A DNA stretch of 42,076 bases from Rhodoferax sp. (GCA_008015235.1 SSFF01000026.1:1-42076); one strand, 5' to 3'; numbered from the stretch's first letter, positions 13,619-23,395 are shown. Program-made: numbers and translations. The notes: generated by a model from the letters alone, not told the origin.

Positions 13619-13650
13619 AATCTGCGCATATAGCTATTTTTTTGGTAGCA
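13609..13650 (+). repeat. 42-bp palindrome-tailed element, copy 2 (overlaps uvrA stop)
   Basis: GCCCGC (13609-13614), 17 bases, AGCTAT (13632-13637), 7 bases, GTAGCA (13645-13650). The stop codon TAA of uvrA (13616-13618) lies inside the element. The terminal inverted repeat could form a small hairpin followed by an A-rich stretch, 24 bases before the next gene. Confidence 0.75.
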
Positions 13651-13673
13651 AAAACAAATTCACCCGCATCACC

Positions 13674-14720
13674 ATGGCAATCCACTCCCTTCTCTCAGCA
13701 CTGGCCCGCATGAGCGCCTTGCGTGAGCGCGAAGCCATGGAGGAAGCTCTGGTGGAAATGGTGCGACACGACATCGTGCCAGGGTGCGACGCGGTCCGCC
13801 TGGTACGCGCCATCGGGGAGCCCGGCCAGCAGCACTGGCAGGTGCGCGCCAGCTTTGCCGAGACCCTGGACACCTCGGAGCGTGACCATGTCTGGGCCGA
13901 CTGGAGCCGACTGCCGCATTTGGCCGACTTTCCCCACCGCCAGCAGGCCGTGCTGATCGGCGACATGGTGCAGCACGGTCACACCCCCTGCCACAGCATC
14001 TTTGCCCTGGAGCGCGACCCACTGAGCGCCTGTGTCCTTGAAATCGAAAGCGTGCATACCCTGCCGCCAGACAGCCAGCACACCATTGCCTGGGTGCTGA
14101 CCATCTACCGCAACCTGATTGGCCTGCTCGACTACGGCGAAAAAGATGCCCTGACCGGGCTACTGAATCGCAAGTCGTTTGACGGCGCTTTTGTGCGCGC
14201 CGCCATGCAGCAGGATGCGCTCGAGCAGGAACTGGACCGGCCCGACCGTCGCACCACCCACATGCAACAGTCCTATTGGATGGCGGTGATGGACATTGAC
14301 CACTTCAAGCAGGTCAACGACCGTTTCGGCCACCTGATCGGTGACGAGGTGCTGGTGCTGATGGCGCGCATCATGCGAACGGCCCTGCGCCACCACGACC
14401 AGCTCTACCGATTTGGTGGCGAAGAGTTTGTCGTCATGATGCGCTGTCCGGACCACGCCCGGGCATTGGCGGTGCTGGAACGCTTTCGCCAGACCGTGGA
14501 AGCATTCGAATTTCCGCAGGTGGGCCATGTCACCACCAGCATCGGCTTCACCCTGCTGCGTGGCGACGACACTCCCGACCTGGCCTTCAACCGGGCCGAC
14601 AAGGCGGTGTACCAGGCCAAGGAAAGTGGCCGCAACCGGATCTGCAGCTTTGCGGAACTGCTGGCCAGCGGTACGATCGTCGAGTCCCCGGCCACGGGAG
14701 ACGGCATCGAGTTCTTTTGA
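13674..14720 (+). CDS. Diguanylate cyclase (GGDEF domain protein, cytoplasmic)
   Basis: The 348-residue protein has an N-terminal region of about 150 residues with no membrane helix and no domain I can name (possibly GAF-like). A GGDEF domain follows, starting near DYGEKDALTGLLNRKSF. The active-site motif is GGEEF (248-252) and the product-inhibition site RHHD (239-242) lies five residues before it, so an active, feedback-inhibited c-di-GMP synthase is expected. There is an unusual insertion of about 20 residues early in the GGDEF domain (around ALEQELDRPDRRTTHMQQS). The gene overlaps or nearly abuts the downstream PAS-GGDEF-EAL gene, suggesting a two-gene operon. Confidence 0.9.
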   Translation: MAIHSLLSALARMSALREREAMEEALVEMVRHDIVPGCDAVRLVRAIGEPGQQHWQVRASFAETLDTSERDHVWADWSRLPHLADFPHRQQAVLIGDMVQHGHTPCHSIFALERDPLSACVLEIESVHTLPPDSQHTIAWVLTIYRNLIGLLDYGEKDALTGLLNRKSFDGAFVRAAMQQDALEQELDRPDRRTTHMQQSYWMAVMDIDHFKQVNDRFGHLIGDEVLVLMARIMRTALRHHDQLYRFGGEEFVVMMRCPDHARALAVLERFRQTVEAFEFPQVGHVTTSIGFTLLRGDDTPDLAFNRADKAVYQAKESGRNRICSFAELLASGTIVESPATGDGIEFF

Positions 14721-14728
14721 CACCACCC

Positions 14729-16957
14729 ATGGCCCTCCAGCCCCGCCCATCCTTCGCAACACAGGACGAGAAGAACCTGGCCCAGCTGGCGCAGCTGGTG
14801 CGCGAGCAGCAGGTCATCCTCGACACCGCGGGCGCCGGGGTGGTGTTCATCCACCGCCGCAGCCTGCGCCGCTGCAACCTGCGCTTTGCCGAAATCTTCG
14901 GCCACACGCGCGTGGAAGAGGCTCTGCAGCGCAGCAACGCCTCGCTCTACCCCGACCGGGACTCCTTCCATGCGCTGGGGCAGGCGGCCTACCCGGTCAT
15001 GGCCCAGGGCCTGCCCTTCAAGACCGAAATGCGCATGCGCCGCGCCGACGGCAGCCTGTTCTGGGCCCACCTGACCGGCAAGCTGGTCAACCCGGAAGAC
15101 ACGGCCGAGGGGTCGATCTGGGTGGTCGATGACATCACCGAGCAGAGGACCGCCCAATCGCGCTTGCAGTCGCTGCTGGCCGAACAGAAGCTGATTTTCG
15201 ATACCGCACTGGTGTCGATCCTGTTCCTGCAGGACCGGCGGGTGGTGCGTTGCAACCGCGCCTTCGAATCCATGCTCGGCTACGAACCCGGCGAGCTGGA
15301 CGGCGCGCCCTCGCGCACTTGGTACATGAGCGACCAGGAGTGGGAGGAAGCCACCATCCGCTGCTACGCCCCCTTGAGCAAGGGTGAGATTTTTCACGAG
15401 GAGATGCGCCTGCGCCGCAAGGACGGGTCACCGATGTTCTGTGATGTCCAGGCCCAGGCCATCGACCCGCAGGACCTCGGCAAAGGCAGCATCTGGACCG
15501 GTATCGACATTACGGTACGGCGCCATACCGAAGAGCAACTGGCCCAGACCCGCGCCAATCTGGAGCAACTGGTGCTGGAGCGCACCGAAGAGCTGCGCCG
15601 CACCGTGCAGGCCCTCGAGGAAACCGCCGCGCAGCAGCGTGCGGCCGAAGTCCACATCCAGCGCCTGGCCCACTACGACGCGCTCACCGGACTGCCCAAC
15701 CGGGTCTTGCTCGACGACCGCTGCCGCACCGCCATTGCCGCCGCCCACCGCGCGGGACAAGGCGTGGCACTCATGTTCCTGGATCTGGACCACTTCAAGA
15801 ACATCAACGATTCGCTGGGCCACCGCGTCGGCGACGACGTGCTGGTGGAGCTGGCGCGACGCCTGCGCCAGGCCGTGCGCGAGCAGGACACGGTGTCGCG
15901 CCTGGGTGGCGACGAATTTGTGCTGCTGCTGCCCGAGACCGACGCCGAAGGCGCGGCCAACGTGGCAGCGAAGATTCTGCAGGCCGCCCTGGCTCCGTTC
16001 CTGATCGAAGAGCATGAGCTCACGGTCACGCCCTCCATCGGGATAGCGCTCTACCCCCAGGACGGCAGCACACTGGAGGCGCTGTCGCGCTGCGCCGATG
16101 CCGCCATGTACCTGGCCAAAGAGGAAGGCCGCAACGGCTTCCGCTTCTTCACCACCACCATCCAGGAACGCTCCGAGCGCACCCTGCTGCTGGGCAATTC
16201 CATGCGCCGCGCGCTCGAGCGCGACCAGCTGTCCCTGGTCTACCAGCCACAGATGGCACTGGACAGCGGCCGCCTCATCGGGGTTGAAGCGCTGCTGCGC
16301 TGGAACCACCCCGAACTGGGCCCCATTTCCCCGGCCGAATTCATTCCCGTGGCGGAGAGCAACGGCCTGATCCTGGCCATCGGTGAATGGGTGCTGCGTG
16401 CCGCGGCGCGCCAGGCCGCCCAGTGGCATGCCATGGGCTGGACCGACTGGCATGTGGGCGTCAACGTCTCGGCGGTGCAATTCCGCCATGGCAACCTGCC
16501 CGAACTGGTGGCCGAAGTGCTGCAGCGCGAACTGCTGCCCCCAGCGCAGCTGGAGCTGGAGCTGACAGAAGGCGTGGCCATGCACAACGCCCAGCAGGTC
16601 AGTGCCACCATGGCCCAGCTGGCGCAACTGGGTGTGCACATGGCCATTGACGACTTCGGCACCGGCTATTCCTCGCTGAGCTACCTCAAGCGCTACCGGG
16701 TCGGCAAGCTCAAGATCGACCAGTCTTTCGTGCGTGACATTGCCATCGACGCCGAGGACCGCGCCATCGTCCAGGCCATTATCGGCATGGCCCACAGCCT
16801 GGGCCTGCAGACCATTGCCGAGGGCGTGGAAACCCAGGAGCAGCTCGACTTCCTGCGTGCCCAGGGCTGTGCACAGATCCAGGGCTACTGGCTGAGCAAG
16901 CCGTTGAGCGCCGACGCGCTGACCGCCTTCGTGCAGCAGCGCGGACAGTTCGTCTGA
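14729..16957 (+). CDS. PAS-PAS-GGDEF-EAL bifunctional c-di-GMP signalling protein
   Basis: The 742-residue protein has two PAS domains (about 20-145 and 150-275), a coiled-coil linker (LEQLVLERTEELRRTVQAL), a GGDEF domain with intact GGDEF at 393-397 and RxxD site REQD just before it, and an EAL domain with intact EALLRW (520-525), DDFGTGYSS (641 on) and EGVETQEQ. Both cyclase and phosphodiesterase activities look possible; which dominates cannot be read from sequence. No membrane helix is seen, so the PAS domains probably sense an intracellular cue. The ATG at 14729 is preferred; a TTG at 14717 overlapping the upstream stop codon is an alternative and would imply translational coupling. Confidence 0.93.
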   Translation: MALQPRPSFATQDEKNLAQLAQLVREQQVILDTAGAGVVFIHRRSLRRCNLRFAEIFGHTRVEEALQRSNASLYPDRDSFHALGQAAYPVMAQGLPFKTEMRMRRADGSLFWAHLTGKLVNPEDTAEGSIWVVDDITEQRTAQSRLQSLLAEQKLIFDTALVSILFLQDRRVVRCNRAFESMLGYEPGELDGAPSRTWYMSDQEWEEATIRCYAPLSKGEIFHEEMRLRRKDGSPMFCDVQAQAIDPQDLGKGSIWTGIDITVRRHTEEQLAQTRANLEQLVLERTEELRRTVQALEETAAQQRAAEVHIQRLAHYDALTGLPNRVLLDDRCRTAIAAAHRAGQGVALMFLDLDHFKNINDSLGHRVGDDVLVELARRLRQAVREQDTVSRLGGDEFVLLLPETDAEGAANVAAKILQAALAPFLIEEHELTVTPSIGIALYPQDGSTLEALSRCADAAMYLAKEEGRNGFRFFTTTIQERSERTLLLGNSMRRALERDQLSLVYQPQMALDSGRLIGVEALLRWNHPELGPISPAEFIPVAESNGLILAIGEWVLRAAARQAAQWHAMGWTDWHVGVNVSAVQFRHGNLPELVAEVLQRELLPPAQLELELTEGVAMHNAQQVSATMAQLAQLGVHMAIDDFGTGYSSLSYLKRYRVGKLKIDQSFVRDIAIDAEDRAIVQAIIGMAHSLGLQTIAEGVETQEQLDFLRAQGCAQIQGYWLSKPLSADALTAFVQQRGQFV

Positions 16958-16971
16958 TCGGGCCCTGCGTC

Positions 16972-17595
16972 CTATGCCACCTTGGCACTGGGGCGCTCGG
17001 CCACCCGGTCGCGCCAGCCCTGCAAGGCCAGCAGACCGTGCTCACGCGGCACCAGCTTCATCAGGCCCCGGGCGAATTCGAGCGCACAGAAGGCGGTGAT
17101 GTCGGCAATGGTGAAGCGCTCGCCCGCGATCCAGGGCTGGGTCTGCAGGCACTGGTCAAACCAGCGCGCCACCTCCAGCCCTTTTTCACCCTGCGAGCGG
17201 CCGAAGTCCGGAAACTGCGGATTCTCCAGCACCGCCAGCCCCGGGTGGGTGTGGCGGATGGCCATGGCCAACGGCACCATCAGGTACCACTCGACTCGAC
17301 GGTCCGCCATTTCGATGAAAGCACGTTCGGTGGCGTCCACGCCCATCAGGTTGGGCTCGGGGTACAGCCCTTCGAGGTAGGTGCAGATGGCACGGGTTTC
17401 GGTCAGCACCCGGCCATCGTCGAGTTCCAGCGCGGGCACCTTGGCCAGTGGGCTCTTGGCCAGAAAATCCGGACTTTTGTGCTGGCTCTGGTTCAGATCC
17501 ACGTTTTCCAGGGTGATGCCGCCAATGCCTTTTTCGGCCATGAACATCAGCACGCGCCGCGGATTCGGGGCCCGGTGGGCGGTAAACAGTTTCAT
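16972..17595 (-). CDS. Glutathione S-transferase family protein
   Basis: The 207-residue protein has the N-terminal thioredoxin-like GST fold (MKLFTAHRAPNPRRVLMFMAEK) with the conserved KVPALELDDGRVLTET cis-proline and glutathione gamma-glutamyl-binding region (ET). An all-helical C-terminal domain follows, containing IADITAFCAL, the usual N-capping motif. The start at 17595 matches the family N-terminus and is 22 bases after the end of another GST gene on the same strand. Substrate is unknown. The convergent EAL protein gene ends 14 bases away. Confidence 0.9.
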   Translation of the reverse strand: MKLFTAHRAPNPRRVLMFMAEKGIGGITLENVDLNQSQHKSPDFLAKSPLAKVPALELDDGRVLTETRAICTYLEGLYPEPNLMGVDATERAFIEMADRRVEWYLMVPLAMAIRHTHPGLAVLENPQFPDFGRSQGEKGLEVARWFDQCLQTQPWIAGERFTIADITAFCALEFARGLMKLVPREHGLLALQGWRDRVAERPSAKVA

Positions 17596-17617
17596 GGTCA
17601 ACGATCCTTGTGGGCAG

Positions 17618-18325
17618 TCAGGCAGGTTTTTGGGAATTGCCCATTTCCACCATCTTGCGTGCTTCCTGCGCGAATTTCTCGGCCTCTTCGCTTCCGTCGC
17701 GGCGCAGCTCCAGCGTCGACGGTGGCGCATTCAGGCCACGCTCCACGGCCGGACGCTGGCGGATCTGCGCTAGCCAACGCTGGAGGTGCGGCAGGTCTTC
17801 GATGTCGACCCCCGACCAGCGGTGGGTGCGGGCCCAGGCGAAATTGGCCATGTCGGCAATCGAGTAGTCACCGGCCAGGTACTCGTGCCGGGCCAATTGC
17901 GTGTCCAGCACCCGCAGCAAACGCTTGCTTTCCCCCTGGTAGCGATCGATGGCAGGCTGGATCTTCTCGGGAAAATAGCGGTAGAACACATTGGCCTGGC
18001 CCATCATGGGCCCGACCCCACCCATCTGGAACATCAGCCACTGCAGCACGCGGCTGCGTCCTGCCACGTCCTTTGGCATGAACAGTCCGGTTTTTTCCGC
18101 CAGGTAGATCAGGATGGCGCCGGACTCGAAGATGGCCAGATCATCGGCATCGTGGTCCACGATGGCCGGGATGCGCCCGTTGGGGTTGATGGCCAGAAAC
18201 CAGGGCTCCTTCTGCTCGTTTTTCGACAGTGCCAACACCTTGAGCGTGTAGGGCAGGCCCATTTCCTCCAGGGCAATCGAAATCTTGTGGCCATTGGGTG
18301 TGGCCGCGGTGTACAGGTCAATCAT
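17618..18325 (-). CDS. Nu-class-like glutathione S-transferase (YfcG/YghU type)
   Basis: The 235-residue protein begins [21 protein letters not shown], the TxNGxKxxIxLEE pattern of YfcG-type GSTs, enzymes with disulfide-bond reductase activity in E. coli. The thioredoxin-like domain includes [12 protein letters not shown] and [13 protein letters not shown] (glutathione site), and the helical domain includes [13 protein letters not shown] charged 30-residue tail rich in Glu/Lys follows. The start codon overlaps the stop codon of the upstream cyclase by four bases (ATGA), indicating coupling. Two consecutive, dissimilar GST genes suggest an old family expansion rather than a recent duplication. 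Confidence 0.9.
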   Translation of the reverse strand: MIDLYTAATPNGHKISIALEEMGLPYTLKVLALSKNEQKEPWFLAINPNGRIPAIVDHDADDLAIFESGAILIYLAEKTGLFMPKDVAGRSRVLQWLMFQMGGVGPMMGQANVFYRYFPEKIQPAIDRYQGESKRLLRVLDTQLARHEYLAGDYSIADMANFAWARTHRWSGVDIEDLPHLQRWLAQIRQRPAVERGLNAPPSTLELRRDGSEEAEKFAQEARKMVEMGNSQKPA

Positions 18326-19941
18326 GCAGCTTCTTTCAACTTGGGCAGGCTGGGCACATCGCAGTGGTAACGGTTACGACCCCGCGCCTTGGCCGCATAC
18401 AGGGCACGGTCTGTGCGTTCTACCAGGGCGTGCGGCGTTTCGTCCAGCACATGGATCGTTGCAATACCTATGCTGACGGTCAGGTAGTCAGCCACTTCGG
18501 AGTCGGCATGGGGCAGCACCTTGGCTGCCAGCAGGCGTTCAATCCGCAGGGCAATGTCCACGGCACCATCCATGGGCGTATTCGGCAACAGCACCGAAAA
18601 CTCTTCGCCCCCAATACGGGCCGCCAAATCCTCCGCCCGGCTACAGGCGGCACACAGCACCTCGGCCACGGTACGCAAGGCCTCATCGCCCGCAGGGTGC
18701 CCGTAGCGGTCATTGAAACGCTTGAAGAAATCAACATCCAACACCAGCAGGGACAAAGGGTGCTCCTGACGGCGTGCACGGCCGAATTCCAGGGCCAGAC
18801 GCATTTCAAAGGCACGCCGGTTCGGCAAGCCGGTGAGGGTATCGGTCATGGACTGGGCCGTCAGGTCCCGTACCTGCCCTTCGATCATGTCCAACATGAG
18901 GTTGACCTCGGACGCCAGCACACTCAACTCATCCTTCCCCGGTACACGGATGCGACGCGACCACGCAGCATCGCTGGCCAGGGACTGCAGCTGGGCCTTG
19001 AATGTGCGCAGCCGCCGCACCAGCAGCCAATGCACCGCCGCCGCCAACAGGACAGCCACGCACAAGGACGACAGCACGGCCTGCGCCACCACGCGCGCCT
19101 GCAAAGCCTGCGTACGTGCAAAGAGCTCGCGCGGCGCGCTGACCTCCAGTGTGGCCGCCATCTGGCCGGAAACGTCGGTCAGCGCGGCATACATCAGATT
19201 GCGTTGTGCCTGCACTTGGACACCCATGTCCCGCAGCCCCAGCCGATGCTCCGGCAAGGCATCTTTCCACCAATCCAGCTGGACCGGCAGAGCGTCCGCA
19301 CCGAGAAGCCGAAGACCCAAGCCGGTCTGCTCCTGCCACTGTGACACACGGCGCACATCGACCAGACGCCCCATCAGTACAGCACCCCGAAAATCCCCTG
19401 TGCGATCGCTGCGGGAAATGCGCCCCGCACACACCAGGGCCAAACCCTGGCTCAGCGGCAACAGTCCGCAGCGGGCCGGCGCTGCCGCTACCTGCATGGC
19501 CTGCACCAGTTGCCTGCGCACATCAGCACCCACGCGTACATTGGTCGCTTCACCAGGGGTGCGTACCGCCAGCACCACATGACCTTGCCGGTCAAGAATA
19601 TCCACAAAGGACAGATCGGCCGTGTCCAATGCCTGTCCATCCAGATTGCGCTGTGCCCAAGCCTGCTGCCGTTCGGCTGCTTGGACATACTCGTACATGT
19701 CGGTCCATTCGGCCCAGTCGCGCGTCTGGCTGTTCAGGGCACCAACGCTGGCATCCATGACCTTCAGGACACGGCCCATGTTTTCGACCAGATCGACCCG
19801 CTCCAAAGCGGCGAATTCGGCCTCCATGCGTTGCTGCAGCAGCACCAGGCTGAGCCAGCCGACCAGGCCGAAGCACAGCAGAAACGCAAGAAATATTTTG
19901 GACCGTATACCCACAGTGGCATGCCCTCGAAGAGATGGCAC
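18322..19941 (-). CDS. Membrane diguanylate cyclase with CHASE4-type sensor
   Basis: From the GTG at 19939-19941 the protein is 539 residues: a membrane helix (about 12-35), a periplasmic CHASE4-like sensor containing [12 protein letters not shown], a second helix (about 290-312), a HAMP-like linker, and a GGDEF domain with GGEEF at 444-448 and RAED inhibitory site at 435-438. It should make c-di-GMP in response to an extracytoplasmic signal. A longer form starting at a TTG at 19998, overlapping the pyrF stop, is also open; I prefer the GTG because it places the first membrane helix near the N-terminus. It lies downstream of pyrF and overlaps the following GST gene by four bases. Confidence 0.88.
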   Translation of the reverse strand: MPSLRGHATVGIRSKIFLAFLLCFGLVGWLSLVLLQQRMEAEFAALERVDLVENMGRVLKVMDASVGALNSQTRDWAEWTDMYEYVQAAERQQAWAQRNLDGQALDTADLSFVDILDRQGHVVLAVRTPGEATNVRVGADVRRQLVQAMQVAAAPARCGLLPLSQGLALVCAGRISRSDRTGDFRGAVLMGRLVDVRRVSQWQEQTGLGLRLLGADALPVQLDWWKDALPEHRLGLRDMGVQVQAQRNLMYAALTDVSGQMAATLEVSAPRELFARTQALQARVVAQAVLSSLCVAVLLAAAVHWLLVRRLRTFKAQLQSLASDAAWSRRIRVPGKDELSVLASEVNLMLDMIEGQVRDLTAQSMTDTLTGLPNRRAFEMRLALEFGRARRQEHPLSLLVLDVDFFKRFNDRYGHPAGDEALRTVAEVLCAACSRAEDLAARIGGEEFSVLLPNTPMDGAVDIALRIERLLAAKVLPHADSEVADYLTVSIGIATIHVLDETPHALVERTDRALYAAKARGRNRYHCDVPSLPKLKEAA

Positions 19942-19994
19942 GTTAACACACCGGCGGGTATCTGAACATCGGGGCCAACCTGCCCCGATGGGTA

Positions 19995-20840
19995 TCAAAC
20001 GGCGGCGCGGGCCGCCTGCAAGCTGTCGCGGGTGCGCTGGGCTTCGCGCCGCGCCGCGGCAGCGAAATCGGCCTCTGAGCTGGCGTACAGCACCGCGCGC
20101 GACGAATTCACCACAATGGCGCCGGTGCTGCCGGATGCATCACCACGCCAGCCGGCACGCACCGTGGCCACGGCGTCGCCGCCTTGGGCACCCACACCCG
20201 GAATCAGCAGCGGCAGCGTGGGAGCCAGTGCACGCACACGTTCGATCTCGGCCGGGTAAGTGGCGCCTACCACCAGGCCCAACTGGCCGTTGAGGTTCCA
20301 GGGGCCTTGGGACAGGCTGGCAATGTGCTCGTACAGGCGCGGCTGCCCGGGCACGTCGCGCAGGTGCTGCGGCTGGAAATCGTCCCCGCCGGGGTTGGAG
20401 GTGCGGCACAACAGGAACGCACCTTTGCCGTGGTATTTCAGATAGGGCTGCACCGAGTCAAAGCCCATGAAAGGCGACAGCGTGACCGCGTCGGCACCGT
20501 AGCGCTCGAAGGCTTCCTTGGCGTACTGTTCGGCGGTGGAGCCGATGTCGCCGCGCTTGGCGTCCAGGATGATGGGCACCTGGGGTGCGGTACGGCGCAT
20601 GTGCTCCATCAGACGCTCCAGCTGGGCTTCGGCAGCATGGGCGGCGAAGTAGGCAATCTGGGGCTTGAAGGCCACCACCAGATCGGCCGTGGCGTCGACG
20701 ATGGCGGCGCAGAAGTCGTAGATGTAGGCGGCGTCGCCGCGCATGTGCACCGGAAACTTGGCCGGCTCGGGGTCGAGCCCCACACAGAGCATGGACTGGT
20801 TGGCACGCTCGGCGGCGGCAAGTTTTTCAAGGAATGTCAT
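19995..20840 (-). CDS. pyrF: Orotidine-5'-phosphate decarboxylase
   Basis: The 281-residue protein catalyses the last step of UMP synthesis. It belongs to the longer (type 2) subfamily: it begins [26 protein letters not shown] and carries the catalytic motif [15 protein letters not shown], then [22 protein letters not shown] and [11 protein letters not shown]. The length fits the subfamily. It follows the glycosylase gene by 43 bases on the same strand and precedes the CHASE4 cyclase gene. Pyrimidine control is not evident in the short gap. Confidence 0.97.
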   Translation of the reverse strand: MTFLEKLAAAERANQSMLCVGLDPEPAKFPVHMRGDAAYIYDFCAAIVDATADLVVAFKPQIAYFAAHAAEAQLERLMEHMRRTAPQVPIILDAKRGDIGSTAEQYAKEAFERYGADAVTLSPFMGFDSVQPYLKYHGKGAFLLCRTSNPGGDDFQPQHLRDVPGQPRLYEHIASLSQGPWNLNGQLGLVVGATYPAEIERVRALAPTLPLLIPGVGAQGGDAVATVRAGWRGDASGSTGAIVVNSSRAVLYASSEADFAAAARREAQRTRDSLQAARAAV

Positions 20841-20883
20841 GACAGGAGGCTTTCAGAGGCTGCGGCATTGTAGGCAAGTACCT

Positions 20884-21732
20884 TCAGGCCAAGGCTTCGA
20901 GCGTGTCCAGGGCCAGGCACAGGTCGGCCCAGGCCTTGGCCTTGTTGGGGCTGCTGCGCAGCAGCACCTTGGGGTGGTAGCTGACGATGGCGGGCAGGCC
21001 TTCAACCTGGTGCACGCTGCCGCGCAGCTTCTCCAAAGGCTGGCGCTGCGCTTCTGGAACTTCCAGCTGCACCAATTGCTGGGCAAAGCGCCCCATGAGC
21101 AAGACCATCCGCGGCCGCACCAGTGCGATCTCGGCACGCAGGTGCACCAGGCACTGCTGCAGATCGGCCGTTGTGGCCATGGTGGCATGGGGGGCTCGGC
21201 ACTTGGCTACCGCGGTCACGTAGGCGCCTTGGGTACCGCTGGCGCTGCGCGATAAGCCGATGGCCTTGAGCATGTTGTCCAGCAGCACGGCAGCATCACC
21301 AGCCACGGCATTGCGTGCACGCTCCTCATCTTCCTCGGGCGGATCCACTACCACCAGCCAATCGGCCTGTGCGGGGGCGGCGTCTTCGCGCAACACACAG
21401 TGCGTGCGTCCGGCGTGCAGGCCGCAGGCCTGGCACTGCGCGACACGATCCACCAGTCTCGGCCAGGTGGGAGCATCACCGAAGTCAGGTGCCAGTGGCG
21501 AAACCGGTAATGCAGGAATGGCTGGCGCTGGCGAGGCCACAGGGGTAGCCACCTGTGGCGTCTGCACCGGTGGCGCGCGCAGTGCCGTCACGGGTGCTGC
21601 CAGGGCAGTGACCGATTCGGCCGACGCAGCCGGTGCCGGGGCTTGCACGGCAAACGCTGTGCCAGGCAGCCAGACCTGCACGCCCATTTCCTTGAGCATG
21701 GCGCGTTGGCGCGCATCGAGTTGCAAGCTCAT
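20884..21732 (-). CDS. Uracil-DNA glycosylase family 4-like protein with altered active-site motif
   Basis: The 282-residue protein has a 70-residue Ala/Pro/Thr-rich linker after an N-terminal segment (MSLQLDARQRAMLKEMGVQVW), then a family-4-like UDG domain. Four cysteines expected to bind a [4Fe-4S] cluster are visible: CQAC, then KCRAPHA and QQC. The leaving-side motif HPKVLLRSSPNKAKAWADL is also conserved. However, the uracil-pocket motif GE(A/G)PG is replaced by DPPEE (in WLVVVDPPEEDEE), and the following GxPFVG segment is lost. Catalysis may be lost or changed. The start overlaps the rimI stop by four bases, so it belongs to the tsaB-rimI operon. Many betaproteobacteria carry a gene at this place, as I recall. 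Confidence 0.8.
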   Translation of the reverse strand: MSLQLDARQRAMLKEMGVQVWLPGTAFAVQAPAPAASAESVTALAAPVTALRAPPVQTPQVATPVASPAPAIPALPVSPLAPDFGDAPTWPRLVDRVAQCQACGLHAGRTHCVLREDAAPAQADWLVVVDPPEEDEERARNAVAGDAAVLLDNMLKAIGLSRSASGTQGAYVTAVAKCRAPHATMATTADLQQCLVHLRAEIALVRPRMVLLMGRFAQQLVQLEVPEAQRQPLEKLRGSVHQVEGLPAIVSYHPKVLLRSSPNKAKAWADLCLALDTLEALA

Positions 21733-22214
21733 GGGTTCGCTCCATCGTCCAGAGGCAGGAACATCACCAGGGCGTCTTCGCGCTGCGGCCCCACACCGGG
21801 GTAGTAGGCCTTGCGCACGTTGACACGCTGGTAGCCAAAAGCTTCGTACAGCCGGATTGCGCGCGTGTTGCTGACACGCACCTCCAGCCACACGCGCTGC
21901 GCCTGGAGGCTGCGGGCCCAGTGGTTGAGCAGCTCCAACAGGTAGCGGGCATAGCCCTGGCCCTGGTGCTGCGGCGACACGGTGATATTGAGCAAATGTG
22001 CCTCGCCCACCCCCTGCATGGCCACAAAGTAGCCCAGCACCCGGCTCTCCGACACCAGCATCTGGGCCTGGTATCCGCTGCTGAGTGCATCCAGAAAATG
22101 CGCCCGGGTCCAGGGGTGCTGGTAGGCCTGCACCTCAATTTGCAGCACCTGCTCGAGCCAGGGCGCCAGCAATGGCTCGAGCTGCAGGGACGGGGGGGCC
22201 AAGGCTTCAGACAC
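21729..22214 (-). CDS. rimI: Ribosomal-protein bS18-alanine N-acetyltransferase
   Basis: The 161-residue GNAT-family enzyme starts at the GTG 22212-22214, preceded by AGGAG, and overlaps the tsaB stop by eight bases. Motifs include HPWTRAHFLDAL near the N-terminus, the acetyl-CoA-binding stretch VSPQHQGQGYARYLLELL, and the terminal WLEVRVSNTRAIRLYEAFGY found in RimI proteins. The tsaB-rimI pairing is widespread in bacteria and supports the assignment. The substrate (N-terminus of S18) is from family knowledge. Confidence 0.93.
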   Translation of the reverse strand: MSEALAPPSLQLEPLLAPWLEQVLQIEVQAYQHPWTRAHFLDALSSGYQAQMLVSESRVLGYFVAMQGVGEAHLLNITVSPQHQGQGYARYLLELLNHWARSLQAQRVWLEVRVSNTRAIRLYEAFGYQRVNVRKAYYPGVGPQREDALVMFLPLDDGANP

Positions 22215-22944
22215 GGGCCACTCCTGCCAGGTCTGCAGCAGCAGCTTTTTCCTGCATGCGCTCGGCCGTGGTCTTGGCCACCTTGTCGCGCACGTACAGC
22301 GGCAGCGCCCCTTCAGGTGGCACGGCCGCCCCCTGCTGCAACAGGGCAGGTGCCAGCCGCAGCAGCGCTTGGGCGCTGGGCAGGGCGGCCACGCAAGGCC
22401 GCACATGGGGGCCCATGGACTGTTCAACCCGCCCCGGGTACACCGTGAACACATTGCCGGCCAACAGCTGCACGCTGTCGTCCACCTGCAGCGCTTCAGG
22501 CTTGCACAACTGGATCTCCCCGCGTTGCTGCCATTGGCCATCGCTCCAGCCGAACCATGCCGCATAGACCTCGTCCATGCGCGCGTCCAACAAGGCCAGC
22601 ACTTCCAGCGCGGTGGCATCGGGCTGGGTGCGGCCGCGTGCGTCTTCGGCCACCGCCAGCAGCGAGTTGACCGGCAGCACCGGCCGCTGCGCGCCCAGCG
22701 CCAGGCCTTGGGCCACCGAACAGGCCGTACGCAGACCGGTGAAGGAGCCGGGCCCCGCGCCAAAAACGATGACGTCGAGAGCATCCATGGGCTGCGCCGT
22801 CTGCTGGAGCAGGGATTGCACCCCGGCAATCAGGCCAAACGAAGCCTGGGCACCACCGCTGCCGGTATGCAGGAGCTGCACGCCGTCACAGTCCACACCT
22901 ATGGACAGCACTTCGGTGCTGGTATCAAACGCCAATAACTTCAT
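22207..22944 (-). CDS. tsaB: tRNA threonylcarbamoyladenosine biosynthesis protein TsaB
   Basis: The 245-residue protein begins MKLLAFDTSTEVLSIGV and carries the family's GPGSFTGLRTACSVAQGLAL segment. TsaB is the inactive ASKH-fold partner that dimerises with TsaD to make t6A37 on ANN-decoding tRNAs. The ATG at 22942-22944 fits the family start. It is the first gene of a tsaB-rimI-glycosylase run. A 42-bp repeat copy lies just upstream (22965-23006), in the position of its leader or promoter. The sua5/tsaC gene for the preceding step is elsewhere in this window. Confidence 0.95.
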   Translation of the reverse strand: MKLLAFDTSTEVLSIGVDCDGVQLLHTGSGGAQASFGLIAGVQSLLQQTAQPMDALDVIVFGAGPGSFTGLRTACSVAQGLALGAQRPVLPVNSLLAVAEDARGRTQPDATALEVLALLDARMDEVYAAWFGWSDGQWQQRGEIQLCKPEALQVDDSVQLLAGNVFTVYPGRVEQSMGPHVRPCVAALPSAQALLRLAPALLQQGAAVPPEGALPLYVRDKVAKTTAERMQEKAAAADLAGVARV

Positions 22945-22964
22945 TTCAGGTAAAAAAGCCCATC

Positions 22965-23006
22965 GCCCGCATAAAAATTGCACAGTACGCTACAAAAAGG
23001 CGAGCA
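22965..23006 (+). repeat. 42-bp palindrome-tailed element, copy 3 (upstream of tsaB)
   Basis: GCCCGC (22965-22970), 17 bases, CGCTAC (22988-22993), 7 bases, CGAGCA (23001-23006). The first part, GCCCGCATAAAAATTGC, is nearly identical to copy 2, and the terminal palindrome is degenerate. It lies 20 bases upstream of the tsaB start in the divergent gap. Confidence 0.65.
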
Positions 23007-23138
23007 ATCTGCCGCCACCTCCACGCATGGCAGCATTGGGGGCGAACCGCTGTGCACCGCTGGAGGCATCAAACCATTATCGCGGCTTGGCAGGAGGATA
23101 ATGGCAAGGTTTCATCCACAACCATAGAGAGGACACCC

Positions 23139-23357
23139 ATGTTTCCTGAATACCGTGACCAGATTACCCAGCTCAAGGGCAACGACCACCACTTCACCCG
23201 CCTGTTCGACAAACACAACGAGCTGGACCAGAAGATCAAGAACATGGAGTCCCACGTCGAAGCCGGTACCCCCACCGAAATCGAAAACCTGAAAAAGGAA
23301 AAGCTGTCCCTCAAGGACCAGATCTACGTGATCCTGCAAAAGGCTGCCAAGGCCTGA
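23139..23357 (+). CDS. DUF465/YdcH family small protein
   Basis: The 72-residue protein begins MFPEYRDQITQLKGNDHHF and continues FTRLFDKHNELDQKI, the conserved DUF465 pattern (HxxFxxLxxxHxxLDxxI). A heptad-like C-terminal helix rich in Lys/Glu/Leu follows. The ATG at 23139 has an AGAGAGGA ribosome site just upstream and matches the family start. The function of this family is not established. The gene stands alone between the divergent tsaB and the downstream dacB. Confidence 0.9.
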   Translation: MFPEYRDQITQLKGNDHHFTRLFDKHNELDQKIKNMESHVEAGTPTEIENLKKEKLSLKDQIYVILQKAAKA

Positions 23358-23395
23358 TGCCCACCCGGCGCGGCCCGTGGCGGTCGCCCGGTACT

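Noticed and set aside
15428..16795. 455-residue antisense frame within the PAS-GGDEF-EAL gene
   Set aside because: Shadow of a strongly supported gene on the other strand.
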